From: Candidatus Eisenbergiella stercorigallinarum
GTDB lineage: Bacteria > Bacillota > Clostridia > Lachnospirales > Lachnospiraceae
NCBI GenBank assembly: GCA_019120525.1
Contig: DWUW01000255.1
Span: forward strand, 1 to 13,607
Length of the DNA: 13,607 nucleotides
Direction of reading: 5' to 3'
This document shows, in pieces, positions 1 through 7,075 of the stretch; the stretch's first letter is position 1; every line of letters starts with the position of its first letter. The notes beneath the pieces are model-generated. The model was given only the letters and a program-made list of their open reading frames with translations. It made no database searches and had not been told where the DNA came from. The position numbers were made by a program, and so were the translations under genes.

Positions 1-52
1 GAGCAGAGGACTGAAAATCCTCGTGTCACTGGTTCGATTCCGGTTCTGGGCA
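1..52 (+). tRNA. tRNA-Phe (GAA), 3' part only
   Basis: The window opens inside a tRNA. An anticodon stem gagga/tcctc encloses the loop ctgaaaa, giving anticodon GAA (Phe). A T-arm actgg-ttcgatt-ccggt and the 3' acceptor strand tctgggc with discriminator A follow. The acceptor 5' strand and most of the D-arm lie before base 1. No CCA is encoded, so the end must be added by tRNA nucleotidyltransferase. A run of seven T follows directly, but no stem other than the tRNA itself precedes it. The next tRNA starts 40 bases later and is probably co-transcribed. Confidence 0.93.
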
Positions 53-92
53 TTTTTTTGTGTCTATAGAGTTTTGCAGTAAAATTTTATAC

Positions 93-165
93 GGAGCATT
101 AGCTCAGTCGGTAGAGCACCTGACTTTTAATCAGGTTGTCGGGGGTTCGAATCCCCCATGCTTCA
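93..165 (+). tRNA. tRNA-Lys (TTT), complete
   Basis: This is a full 73-base cloverleaf. The acceptor ggagcat pairs with atgcttc (one G-T wobble), with discriminator A at 165. The D-arm is gctc...gagc. The anticodon stem cctga/tcagg encloses cttttaa, so the anticodon is TTT (Lys). The T-arm is ggggg-ttcgaat-ccccc. CCA is not encoded. It forms a small cluster with the upstream tRNA-Phe and ends just before an intrinsic terminator. Confidence 0.97.
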
Positions 166-175
166 TCCAGTTATC

Positions 176-212
176 ATATCAGGCTGAAAAATTTCAGGCC
201 TGATATTTTTTT
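176..212 (+). terminator. Intrinsic terminator of the tRNA cluster
   Basis: atatcaggc (176-184) pairs perfectly with gcctgatat (198-206). The enclosed tgaaaaatttcag can extend the pairing imperfectly. A run of seven T (206-212) follows. This is a canonical Rho-independent terminator, and it separates the tRNA unit from the ABC transporter operon. Confidence 0.85.
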
Positions 213-213
213 A

Positions 214-242
214 TGCCAAAATCCCATGAATTGTTATATAAT
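214..242 (+). promoter_or_regulatory. Candidate sigma-A promoter for the ABC exporter operon
   Basis: A perfect -10 hexamer TATAAT lies at 237-242, about 50 bases before the first ABC gene and after the tRNA terminator. The -35 match 17 bases upstream (tgccaa, 214-219) is poor. A second possible pair is ttgtta (231-236) with tatttg (254-259). The position fits an operon promoter, but the -35 is weak and the exact promoter is uncertain. I saw no clear operator or riboswitch in the leader. Confidence 0.4.
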
Positions 243-294
243 TTGAGTACAGATATTTGTTGCGAATGAAATTATTGTAAATGAAAGGATTGAA

Positions 295-2073
295 ATGAAA
301 CGGATTATCACCATTTACCTCCGGCCGTATTATGGACGGATGGCAGTTGGATTCCTGATAAAATTTCTGGGGGCCATCATGGATCTGTTTATTCCATGGA
401 TCCTTGCCTACGTGATTGATAATGTGATTCCGGTGAGGAGTATGAGGCTGATTTTTCTGTGGGGAGGGATCATGCTGCTCTGTTCTGTCCTTGCGGTATC
501 CTTTAATATCATTGCGAACCGGATGGCCTCCAGAGTAGCGAGTGACGCTACACAGATCATCCGGCATGACCTGTTTGCCAAAACGATGTATCTGTCGGCG
601 CGGCAGACGGATGCGTTTACAAAGCCGTCCCTGATCTCAAGGCTTACAACGGATACTTATAATGTGAACCAGATGATCGGGCGTATCCAGCGTCTGGGTG
701 TAAGGGCTCCGATCCTTTTAGTAGGAGGCGTTCTGTTTACGCTGTCGCTGGATCCTGTACTCTCCGGTGTCCTGCTTCTGGTGATGCCGGTTCTGGCGGC
801 GGTTATGGTGACAGTTTCCAGGAAGGGAATGCCCATGTACCAAAGGCTTCAGAGCTGTGTGGATGGCTTTGTGTGTCTGGTGAGGGAGGATATCGCGGGT
901 ATCCGGGTGATCAAGGCATTGTCCAAAATGGATTATGAAAAGGAGAAGTTTGACCGGATCAACAGAATGGTTGTCGCCTGTGAAAGAAATGCGGAAAGAA
1001 CGATGGCGGTTCTGAATCCGTCTATGAATATGCTTTTGAACCTTGGCCTGGTGGGCGTGATCCTGGTCGGGGCATTTCGTGTGAATGCCGGGACGTCAGA
1101 GGTTGGGAAGATCCTGGCATTTATGACCTATTTTACCATTATCCTGAATGCGATGATGTCTATTTCCAGAATGTTTGTCATCATCAGCAAAGCGGTGGCC
1201 TCGGCGGCCAGGATCGATCAGGTGCTTGCCTGCAGGGATGATCTGGTGCTGCTGGAAGAGGATGAAGCGCTGACGGGGAAAAAAGAGGAAAAAGGGGCAG
1301 GACAGGAAAAGAAGGCAGGGACGGAGAAAAATCCGGATGCGGATGAGATCGTATTTGAGCATGTCAGTTTTTCCTATAATAAAAATGAACCGAATCTGAA
1401 GGATATCTCTTTTACGGTAAAAAAGGGAGAAATGCTGGGGATCATCGGTTCCACAGGCTCCGGCAAAACAACGCTGGCTTCGCTTTTGATGCGTCTTATG
1501 GATGTGGATGAAGGGCGCGTGATGATCGGAGGCAGAGATGTGAGAAGTTTTGACAAGGAGGAACTGAGAAGCCGATTCGGGGTTGTGTTTCAGAATGATA
1601 CGATTTTTGAGGACTCGATTTACGAAAACGTAAGGATGGGAAGATCGCTTTCCCACGAGGCCATAGAACAGGCGCTCCGGTTTGCGCAGGCGGAGGAATT
1701 TACCAGGGAGAAAGAAAGGAACGAAGGGGCTATGCTGGATATCCGGGGAGCGAACCTGAGCGGGGGCCAGAAGCAGAGAGTGCTGATCGCCCGGGCGCTG
1801 GCTGCCGGGCCGGAGATCCTGATCCTGGATGATTCTTCAAGCGCGCTGGATTATCGGACGGACGCTCTGCTGCGAAGGCAGCTGAAGGAGCATTTCAGCG
1901 GGACGACGACGATCCTGATCGCGCAGCGGATCAGTTCCGTAATGCATGCGGATCACATTCTTGTGTTGGAGGACGGTGAAATGCTCGGTTATGGGACACA
2001 TGAGGAACTGATGGAAACCTGTGAAGTATACAGGGAGATCAGCCGGTCACAGACCGGCGATATGGCATGCTGA
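295..2073 (+). CDS. ABC exporter half-transporter, subunit with degenerate ATP site
   Basis: This is a membrane ABC exporter half-transporter of 592 aa, with an N-terminal transmembrane domain fused to an ATPase domain. Six hydrophobic segments lie near residues 17-41, 53-75, 138-155, 157-175, 244-262 and 272-296. The ATPase domain has Walker A GSTGSGKTT (385-393), Q-loop Q433, a perfect signature LSGGQ (488-492) and Walker B ILILDD. The usual catalytic Glu is Asp (D513), and the H-loop His is Gln (Q544, in IAQRISS). This is the pattern known for the degenerate-site subunit of heterodimeric exporters such as TM287/288, LmrCD and BmrCD. A Lys/Glu-rich linker (about 321-350) joins the two domains. 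The RBS is aaagga (284-289). The partner gene starts 22 bases downstream. The substrate (drug, lipid or peptide) cannot be read from the sequence. The family call is secure; the pairing is inferred from complementary motifs. Confidence 0.95.
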   Translation: MKRIITIYLRPYYGRMAVGFLIKFLGAIMDLFIPWILAYVIDNVIPVRSMRLIFLWGGIMLLCSVLAVSFNIIANRMASRVASDATQIIRHDLFAKTMYLSARQTDAFTKPSLISRLTTDTYNVNQMIGRIQRLGVRAPILLVGGVLFTLSLDPVLSGVLLLVMPVLAAVMVTVSRKGMPMYQRLQSCVDGFVCLVREDIAGIRVIKALSKMDYEKEKFDRINRMVVACERNAERTMAVLNPSMNMLLNLGLVGVILVGAFRVNAGTSEVGKILAFMTYFTIILNAMMSISRMFVIISKAVASAARIDQVLACRDDLVLLEEDEALTGKKEEKGAGQEKKAGTEKNPDADEIVFEHVSFSYNKNEPNLKDISFTVKKGEMLGIIGSTGSGKTTLASLLMRLMDVDEGRVMIGGRDVRSFDKEELRSRFGVVFQNDTIFEDSIYENVRMGRSLSHEAIEQALRFAQAEEFTREKERNEGAMLDIRGANLSGGQKQRVLIARALAAGPEILILDDSSSALDYRTDALLRRQLKEHFSGTTTILIAQRISSVMHADHILVLEDGEMLGYGTHEELMETCEVYREISRSQTGDMAC

Positions 2074-2095
2074 CGGCAGTTGAGGGAGGCTGGAA

Positions 2096-3853
2096 ATGAA
2101 ATCGGAAGATAAAAAGGGGACTCTTCTGAGGCTGGGCGGCTATCTGATGCGTTATAAATGGCATCTGGCCGGGGCAATGGCGCTTACGGTAGGAAGCAAT
2201 CTGTTCGCGCTGATCGGGCCGATGCTTTCCGGATACGCAGTGGATGCGATCGAGCCGGGACCTGGAAAAGTGATCTTTGGGGAAGTATTTTACTATGCGG
2301 CCTGGATGGCCGGATTTTATGTGATTTCATCCGTGTTTTCCTATCTCCTTCAGGTCCTGATGATCACGATCAGCCGCAAGGTGGTATATCAGATGCGTAA
2401 GGATGTGTTTGAGAAGCTTCTTGCGCTGCCGGTAAGGTATTTTGACGTACATCAGGGTGGGGATATCATCAGCCGGATTTCCTATGATATCGATACGGTG
2501 AATATGTCTTTATCAGAGGATGTGGTGCAGCTTCTGACGACTGTGATCACGGTGAGCGGGGCCTTTCTGATGATGCTGGTGATCTCGCCCCGGCTGGTGC
2601 TGATCTTCGCTTTTACCATGCCGCTTTCCATGTGCATTACCAGGTATCTTACGGGGAAGACGAGGCCGCTGTTCCGCGCAAGATCGGCTTCCCTTGGAGA
2701 ACTGAACGGTTTCGCGGAAGAGATGGTTTCAGGACAGAGGACATTGAAGGCTTACTGTCAGGAGGAGAATACGATCGGCCGTTTTGAGGAGAAAAACGGG
2801 AAAGCGATGCAGGCGTATTACAGGGCGGAATATTATGGAAGTATCGTGGGGCCAATGGTGAATTTCATTAATAATCTGTCTCTTTCGCTGATCAGTGTGT
2901 TCGGAGCAATCCTGTATCTGTTCGGAAGCATGACGATGGGGAATATTTCTTCGTTCGTCCTGTATTCCAGAAAATTCTCCGGGCCGATCAACGAGGCTGC
3001 CAATATCATCAGTGATCTGCAGTCGTCGATGGCGGCTGCGGAGCGGGTTTTCCGTCTTCTGGATGAGGCGGAGGAGGAAGCTGATGTGCCGGATGCGGAG
3101 GAATTGCTGTCAACAAAAGGGGAAGTGGAGCTTACGCATGTAAAATTTGGCTATAATCCCGCTAAAACTGTCATTCATGACTTGAGTTTCCACGTAAAAC
3201 CCGGTAAAATGATAGCAATTGTAGGTCCGACCGGAGCAGGGAAAACAACGCTGATCAATCTGCTTATGCGGTTTTACGATGTGGACGGAGGCTTTGTAGC
3301 CGTAGACGGAAAAAAGATCCGGCTGCTGAAAAGGGACAGCCTGCGCCGGGCCTACGCGATGGTGCTGCAGGATACCTGGCTGTTTACCGGAACGATTTAT
3401 GAAAATCTTGCTTACGGCAGCCTGGAAGGGGATGCCGGAAAACAGGAAGAGCAGGTGCGCGCGGCGGCGAAGGAGGCCGGGATCGACGGATTTATCAGAA
3501 GGCTTCCGAAGGGATACCGGACTGTGCTGTCAGACGAGGGAACCAATATTTCCAAAGGGCAGAAGCAGCTTCTGACGATCGCAAGAGCCATGCTGCTTCC
3601 GGCCGGGATGCTGATCCTGGACGAAGCGACCTCGGATGTGGATACCCGAACGGAAATGAAGATCCAGGATGCGATGAGGAAGCTGATGAAGGACAAAACC
3701 TGCTTTATCATTGCGCACCGGCTGTCTACGATCCGGAATGCGGACCATATCCTGGTGGTGAATGACGGAGATGTGGTCCAGCAGGGAACGCATGAACAGC
3801 TTCTGCAGCAGGAAGGGCTGTACCGGCAGATGTATCTGGCTCAGTTCGAATAA
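2096..3853 (+). CDS. ABC exporter half-transporter, subunit with consensus catalytic residues
   Basis: This is the second half-transporter (585 aa), co-transcribed with the first and with a strong RBS gagggagg (2082-2089). Hydrophobic segments lie near 21-45, 63-91, 145-165, 167-185, 250-280 and 282-300. The ATPase domain has Walker A GPTGAGKTT (377-385), Q425, Walker B MLILDE with catalytic Glu E510, and H-loop H541 in IIAHRLSTI. Its signature is degenerate, ISKGQ (485-489) in place of LSGGQ. ATP sites in these exporters form between Walker A/B of one subunit and the signature of the other. This protein's good Walker B and His would therefore face the good LSGGQ of the upstream protein, and the two faulty halves would face each other. 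That makes one active and one degenerate site. It is expected to sit in the cytoplasmic membrane as an exporter; its cargo is unknown. An intrinsic terminator follows the gene. Confidence 0.95.
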   Translation: MKSEDKKGTLLRLGGYLMRYKWHLAGAMALTVGSNLFALIGPMLSGYAVDAIEPGPGKVIFGEVFYYAAWMAGFYVISSVFSYLLQVLMITISRKVVYQMRKDVFEKLLALPVRYFDVHQGGDIISRISYDIDTVNMSLSEDVVQLLTTVITVSGAFLMMLVISPRLVLIFAFTMPLSMCITRYLTGKTRPLFRARSASLGELNGFAEEMVSGQRTLKAYCQEENTIGRFEEKNGKAMQAYYRAEYYGSIVGPMVNFINNLSLSLISVFGAILYLFGSMTMGNISSFVLYSRKFSGPINEAANIISDLQSSMAAAERVFRLLDEAEEEADVPDAEELLSTKGEVELTHVKFGYNPAKTVIHDLSFHVKPGKMIAIVGPTGAGKTTLINLLMRFYDVDGGFVAVDGKKIRLLKRDSLRRAYAMVLQDTWLFTGTIYENLAYGSLEGDAGKQEEQVRAAAKEAGIDGFIRRLPKGYRTVLSDEGTNISKGQKQLLTIARAMLLPAGMLILDEATSDVDTRTEMKIQDAMRKLMKDKTCFIIAHRLSTIRNADHILVVNDGDVVQQGTHEQLLQQEGLYRQMYLAQFE

Positions 3854-3883
3854 GGGAAGGCCGGATGGAAAACGGCGGATAAC

Positions 3884-3930
3884 GCCGGCGGGGCAAAGGC
3901 TCTGGTCTATCCCGCCGGCTCTTTCTTTTT
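3884..3930 (+). terminator. Intrinsic terminator after the ABC exporter pair
   Basis: gccggcggg (3884-3892) pairs with cccgccggc (3911-3919), giving a 9-bp GC-rich stem with an 18-base loop, followed by the T-rich tctttcttttt (3920-3930). An outer pair aaggccgg (3857-3864) / ccggcctt (3932-3939) could form an alternative larger structure. It most likely ends the exporter operon. Confidence 0.85.
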
Positions 3931-3967
3931 GCCGGCCTTATTTCCGGAGAAGAATGGCAGGCCGGGA

Positions 3968-3984
3968 TTTCCTGCCGCAGGAAA
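3968..3984 (+). promoter_or_regulatory. Hairpin overlapping the possible Shine-Dalgarno of the decarboxylase
   Basis: tttcctg (3968-3974) and caggaaa (3978-3984) form a perfect 7-bp stem with a 3-base loop. The only AGGA near the first possible ATG (3994) lies inside the 3' arm (3979-3982). The hairpin could limit translation from that ATG, or it may mean the true start is a later ATG (4015 or 4039). No clear promoter was seen in 3931-3993. Confidence 0.4.
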
Positions 3985-3993
3985 AGACGCAGG

Positions 3994-5559
3994 ATGGAAA
4001 GGCGGTTCAGGCACATGGGCTGTGAAGATAGAAGCAGGATGGCTGCAAAGCCGGAGGAAAGCCTGGAGGATCGGCTGGAGTGGTATGGAGAGAGCGGATA
4101 TTATCCGTTTCATATGCCCGGACATAAAAGAAGGATGCCGGAAGAGTACGGTCCGGCGCTGCAAACGGCCGCCCGGATGGATATTACGGAAATTGACGGC
4201 TTTGATGATCTGCACCAGCCGGAGGGGATATTGCTTTTCGCCCAGAAGCGCGCGGCGGCGGTTTTCGGCGCAGATGAGACCTTTTTTCTGGTAAATGGTT
4301 CTACGGCGGGGATCCTGACCGCCGTGTCCGCGGCGGTGGAGAAACGCGGGAAGCTCCTGATGGCGCGCAATTGCCACAGATCGGTTTACCATGCTGTTTT
4401 TCTGAGGGAGCTGCAGCCTGTTTTTCTGTATCCCGGGGTCCTGGAAGGGGGCGTGGCGGACGCCATCGCGCCGGGCCAGGTGGAAGAGGCGCTTGCCCGG
4501 GACCCGGATATACGGGCTGTGCTGATCACCTCGCCTACCTATGACGGGGTAGTATCAGATGTTAAGGCCATTGCGGAAGCCGCGCACCGCGCAGGCGCGC
4601 TTCTGATCGTTGACTGCGCGCATGGAGCGCATTTCGGTTTCGCGGATGGCCAGCCGGAAAGCCCGGTCAGACTCGGAGCCGACCTGGTAGTGCAGAGCCT
4701 GCACAAAACCCTCCCGGCCCTGACGCAGACGGCGCTTCTGCACAGGAATGGGGAAAGGGTCTCCTCTGAAGCGGTCCGCCGTTTTGAAAGGATATACCAG
4801 ACGAGCAGCCCGTCTTATGTGATGATGGGAAGCATGGATTCCTGCGTGAGGCTTCTTGAGAAGCGGGGAAGGCAGATCTTTACGGAATTTGAGGAAAGAC
4901 TGGACCGGTTTTATGAAAGATTATCCGGGCTTAAGACCCTTCGGGTTCTCGGACAAAGCCTTCCGGAACAGGGGTGTATGAAAGCGTTTGACAGGGGAAA
5001 ACTTCTGATATCAGCCTCAAATGGAAAAATTACCGGAAATTTACTTTACAAAGAGCTTTTGAAACGTTATTATCTTCAGATGGAGATGGTTTGTGAGACT
5101 TATGTGACGGCCATCCTGACGCCCTGGGATACGCGGGATGGTTTGTGCAGGCTGGCGGAAGCGCTGGAGGAGATCGACAGAGAGCTTTCCGGACCGGAAA
5201 AGCCGGAGGATGGCCGGCTGTTTTACAGCGGAGGGGAAGCAGGGTGCGGACCCGTCATGCGTCACTGGCCGCGGACCAGGACTGTCCTTCCGCTTTCTGA
5301 AGCGGAAGAAGCGCCGAAGACTGCCGTACGGCTATCCGGCGCCGCAGGAAATATTTCAGGAACTTATGTGAACCTCTATCCGCCGGGAATCCCGCTGATC
5401 ATCCCGGGTGAGCTGATCACGGAGGAGATCATTAAGTTAATAGAAACGTATGTTCAGCAGGGCCTGAACATACAGGGGGTAGAAAAGCCGGACGGCGGCG
5501 GGTTTTCTGCCCGGGAACTCATCATAGAAACCATAACAGGACGGAGGAACAGAATATGA
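3994..5559 (+). CDS. Orn/Lys/Arg decarboxylase family PLP enzyme (YaaO/SpeA-like)
   Basis: This is a fold-type I PLP enzyme of the Orn/Lys/Arg decarboxylase group II family, up to 521 aa and probably cytoplasmic. Visible marks are the N-terminal family motif FHMPGHK (39-45), an ITEIDGFDDLH segment, LIVDCAHGAHFGF carrying the PLP-binding Asp, and SLHKTLPALTQ with the Schiff-base lysine K238. The C-terminal NLYPPGIPLIIPGE is also typical of the family. The length resembles the short YaaO-like enzymes of Firmicutes rather than the large inducible enterobacterial decarboxylases. Arginine, lysine or ornithine cannot be distinguished here, so a role in polyamine synthesis is inference. The start is uncertain: ATGs at 3994, 4015 and 4039 are in frame and all have weak RBSs. 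The one at 4039 would give the spacing before FHMPGHK that is usual in the family. The gene overlaps pyk by four bases, which suggests translational coupling. Position upstream of holB matches B. subtilis yaaO. Confidence 0.9.
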   Translation: MERRFRHMGCEDRSRMAAKPEESLEDRLEWYGESGYYPFHMPGHKRRMPEEYGPALQTAARMDITEIDGFDDLHQPEGILLFAQKRAAAVFGADETFFLVNGSTAGILTAVSAAVEKRGKLLMARNCHRSVYHAVFLRELQPVFLYPGVLEGGVADAIAPGQVEEALARDPDIRAVLITSPTYDGVVSDVKAIAEAAHRAGALLIVDCAHGAHFGFADGQPESPVRLGADLVVQSLHKTLPALTQTALLHRNGERVSSEAVRRFERIYQTSSPSYVMMGSMDSCVRLLEKRGRQIFTEFEERLDRFYERLSGLKTLRVLGQSLPEQGCMKAFDRGKLLISASNGKITGNLLYKELLKRYYLQMEMVCETYVTAILTPWDTRDGLCRLAEALEEIDRELSGPEKPEDGRLFYSGGEAGCGPVMRHWPRTRTVLPLSEAEEAPKTAVRLSGAAGNISGTYVNLYPPGIPLIIPGELITEEIIKLIETYVQQGLNIQGVEKPDGGGFSARELIIETITGRRNRI

Positions 5560-6968
5560 GAAAAACCAAAATGATCTGCACGATCGGACCCGCTTCCCAG
5601 AGTGAGGAAAAGGTAAGGGAGATCATCCTTGCAGGGATGAACGTAGCCCGCTGTAATTTTTCCCACGGGGATCATGCAGAGCAGGGAGCGAAATTCGATA
5701 CGATCCGTAAGGTGAGCCGGGAGCTGAACATGCCGGTAGCCATTCTCCTTGATACCAAGGGACCGGAGATCCGGCTGAGAGATTTTGAGGGCGGAAAGAC
5801 GCAGCTTGTGGCGGGGCAGACGTTTACGCTGACCACAAACGAGATCATGGGAACCAATGAGATCGCCGCCATTTCTTATAAAAATCTGGTAAATGACGTC
5901 AGTGCCGGTTCCAGGATCCTGATCGACGACGGCCTGATTGAAATGATCGTGGAAGAGGTCACGGATACGGATATCGTGTGCCGCGTGGTAAACGGCGGCC
6001 CGGTTTCCAACCACAAGGGCGTGAATGTGCCCGGGGCGGATCTTTCCATGCCTTACATCGGTGAAACCGATATGAACGATATCCTCTTCGGTATTGAAAA
6101 GGGATTCGATATCATCGCGGCAAGCTTTGTGCGCAAGAAAGAGGATGTGCTGGAGATCCGCAGGATCCTGGAGGAGCACAATTCCCACATGATGATCATT
6201 TCCAAGATCGAGAGCCTGCAGGGAATTAAAAATATGGATGAGATCATCGCGGTTTCCGACGGTATCATGGTGGCCAGAGGAGACCTGGGCGTGGAAGTAC
6301 CGATGGAGGAGGTTCCGATCCTTCAGAAGCAGATGATCAAGAAGGCTGTCGCGGCAGGGAAGCAGGTGGTGACCGCCACCCAGATGCTGGAATCCATGAT
6401 CCACAATCCCCGTCCGACCAGGGCGGAAGCGACGGATATCGCCAACGCGATCTATGACGGAACCACGGCTATCATGCTTTCCGGCGAAAGCGCGAACGGG
6501 GATTATCCGGTTGAGGCGGTAAAGACCATGGCAAGGATCGCGGAAAGGGCCGAGCAGGATATTGATTTTGAGGGACGCCTGAAGAAGCGCGCGGTTCCGG
6601 ACGACGGGGACACGACGACGGCAATCTCCCACGCGACCTGCACGCTGGCTGCGGACCTGAAGGTAAAGGCGATCATTACGGTTACCATGTCCGGATTCAC
6701 TGCGGCCATGATCTCCAGATTCAAGCCCAGCTGTCCGATCATCGGCTGCGCGGTGAAGCGTCTGGTATGGCGCCAGCTCAATCTGCAGTGGGGCGTTCAG
6801 CCGCTTCTGATCCACGAGGAGAATACCACGGAGGATCTGTTTAACGAGGCGGTCACCGCAGCTCTGAACGCGGGATATATCCAGCACGGAGATAAGGTGA
6901 TCATTACGGCCGGCGTGCCTCTTGGCATTTCCGGGAAGACCAACCAGCTCAGAGTGGTGGAGGTTTAA
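5556..6968 (+). CDS. pyk: Pyruvate kinase
   Basis: This enzyme converts phosphoenolpyruvate and ADP to pyruvate and ATP, the last step of glycolysis (cytoplasmic, tetrameric in the family). At 470 aa it has the usual bacterial A/B/C domains but lacks the extra C-terminal PEP-utiliser-like domain of Bacillus enzymes. Visible motifs are the N-terminal MICTIGPAS, NVARCNFSHG, ILLDTKGPEIR, and the active-site signature MIISKIESLQGI with catalytic K217 and metal ligand E219. ARGDLGVE with D243 follows; the 24-residue spacing to E219 equals that in the muscle enzyme. MLESMIHNPRPTRAE and the phosphate-binding MLSGESANGDYP come next. The C-terminal domain (about 355-470) is complete. The RBS is ggagg (5543-5547). 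Its ATG overlaps the decarboxylase stop (ATGA). Clostridial pyk often lies beside pfkA; here it does not, so this linkage is local. Confidence 0.98.
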   Translation: MRKTKMICTIGPASQSEEKVREIILAGMNVARCNFSHGDHAEQGAKFDTIRKVSRELNMPVAILLDTKGPEIRLRDFEGGKTQLVAGQTFTLTTNEIMGTNEIAAISYKNLVNDVSAGSRILIDDGLIEMIVEEVTDTDIVCRVVNGGPVSNHKGVNVPGADLSMPYIGETDMNDILFGIEKGFDIIAASFVRKKEDVLEIRRILEEHNSHMMIISKIESLQGIKNMDEIIAVSDGIMVARGDLGVEVPMEEVPILQKQMIKKAVAAGKQVVTATQMLESMIHNPRPTRAEATDIANAIYDGTTAIMLSGESANGDYPVEAVKTMARIAERAEQDIDFEGRLKKRAVPDDGDTTTAISHATCTLAADLKVKAIITVTMSGFTAAMISRFKPSCPIIGCAVKRLVWRQLNLQWGVQPLLIHEENTTEDLFNEAVTAALNAGYIQHGDKVIITAGVPLGISGKTNQLRVVEV

Positions 6969-7020
6969 GACAGAAAGGACAGCCGTCCGGGACGGCAGAG
7001 AACGGTATAAGAGACAAATA

Positions 7021-7046
7021 AGAACGGCCCGGCAGGGCCGTTCTTT
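7021..7046 (+). terminator. Hairpin with weak T-tract between pyk and glpK
   Basis: agaacggccc (7021-7030) and gggccgttct (7035-7044) form a perfect 10-bp stem with a ggca tetraloop, followed only by ttcttt and then g. It is a likely but leaky intrinsic terminator for pyk, sitting just before the glpK RBS. A smaller hairpin gccgtc-cgg-gacggc lies upstream at 6982-6996. I saw no convincing glpK promoter in the 107-base gap, so partial read-through is possible. Confidence 0.65.
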
Positions 7047-7075
7047 GAAAAAAGGGGTAAATAAAGGAGGGGAAT

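Noticed and set aside
93..212. tRNA-Lys 3' end as an integration (att) site
   Set aside because: tRNA 3' ends are common att sites, but there is no integrase, no repeated tRNA end and no mobile gene in the window.
3907..4392. 161-codon minus-strand frame near the decarboxylase start
   Set aside because: It runs antisense through the conserved FHMPGHK region and the exporter terminator; no start signal and no recognisable family.
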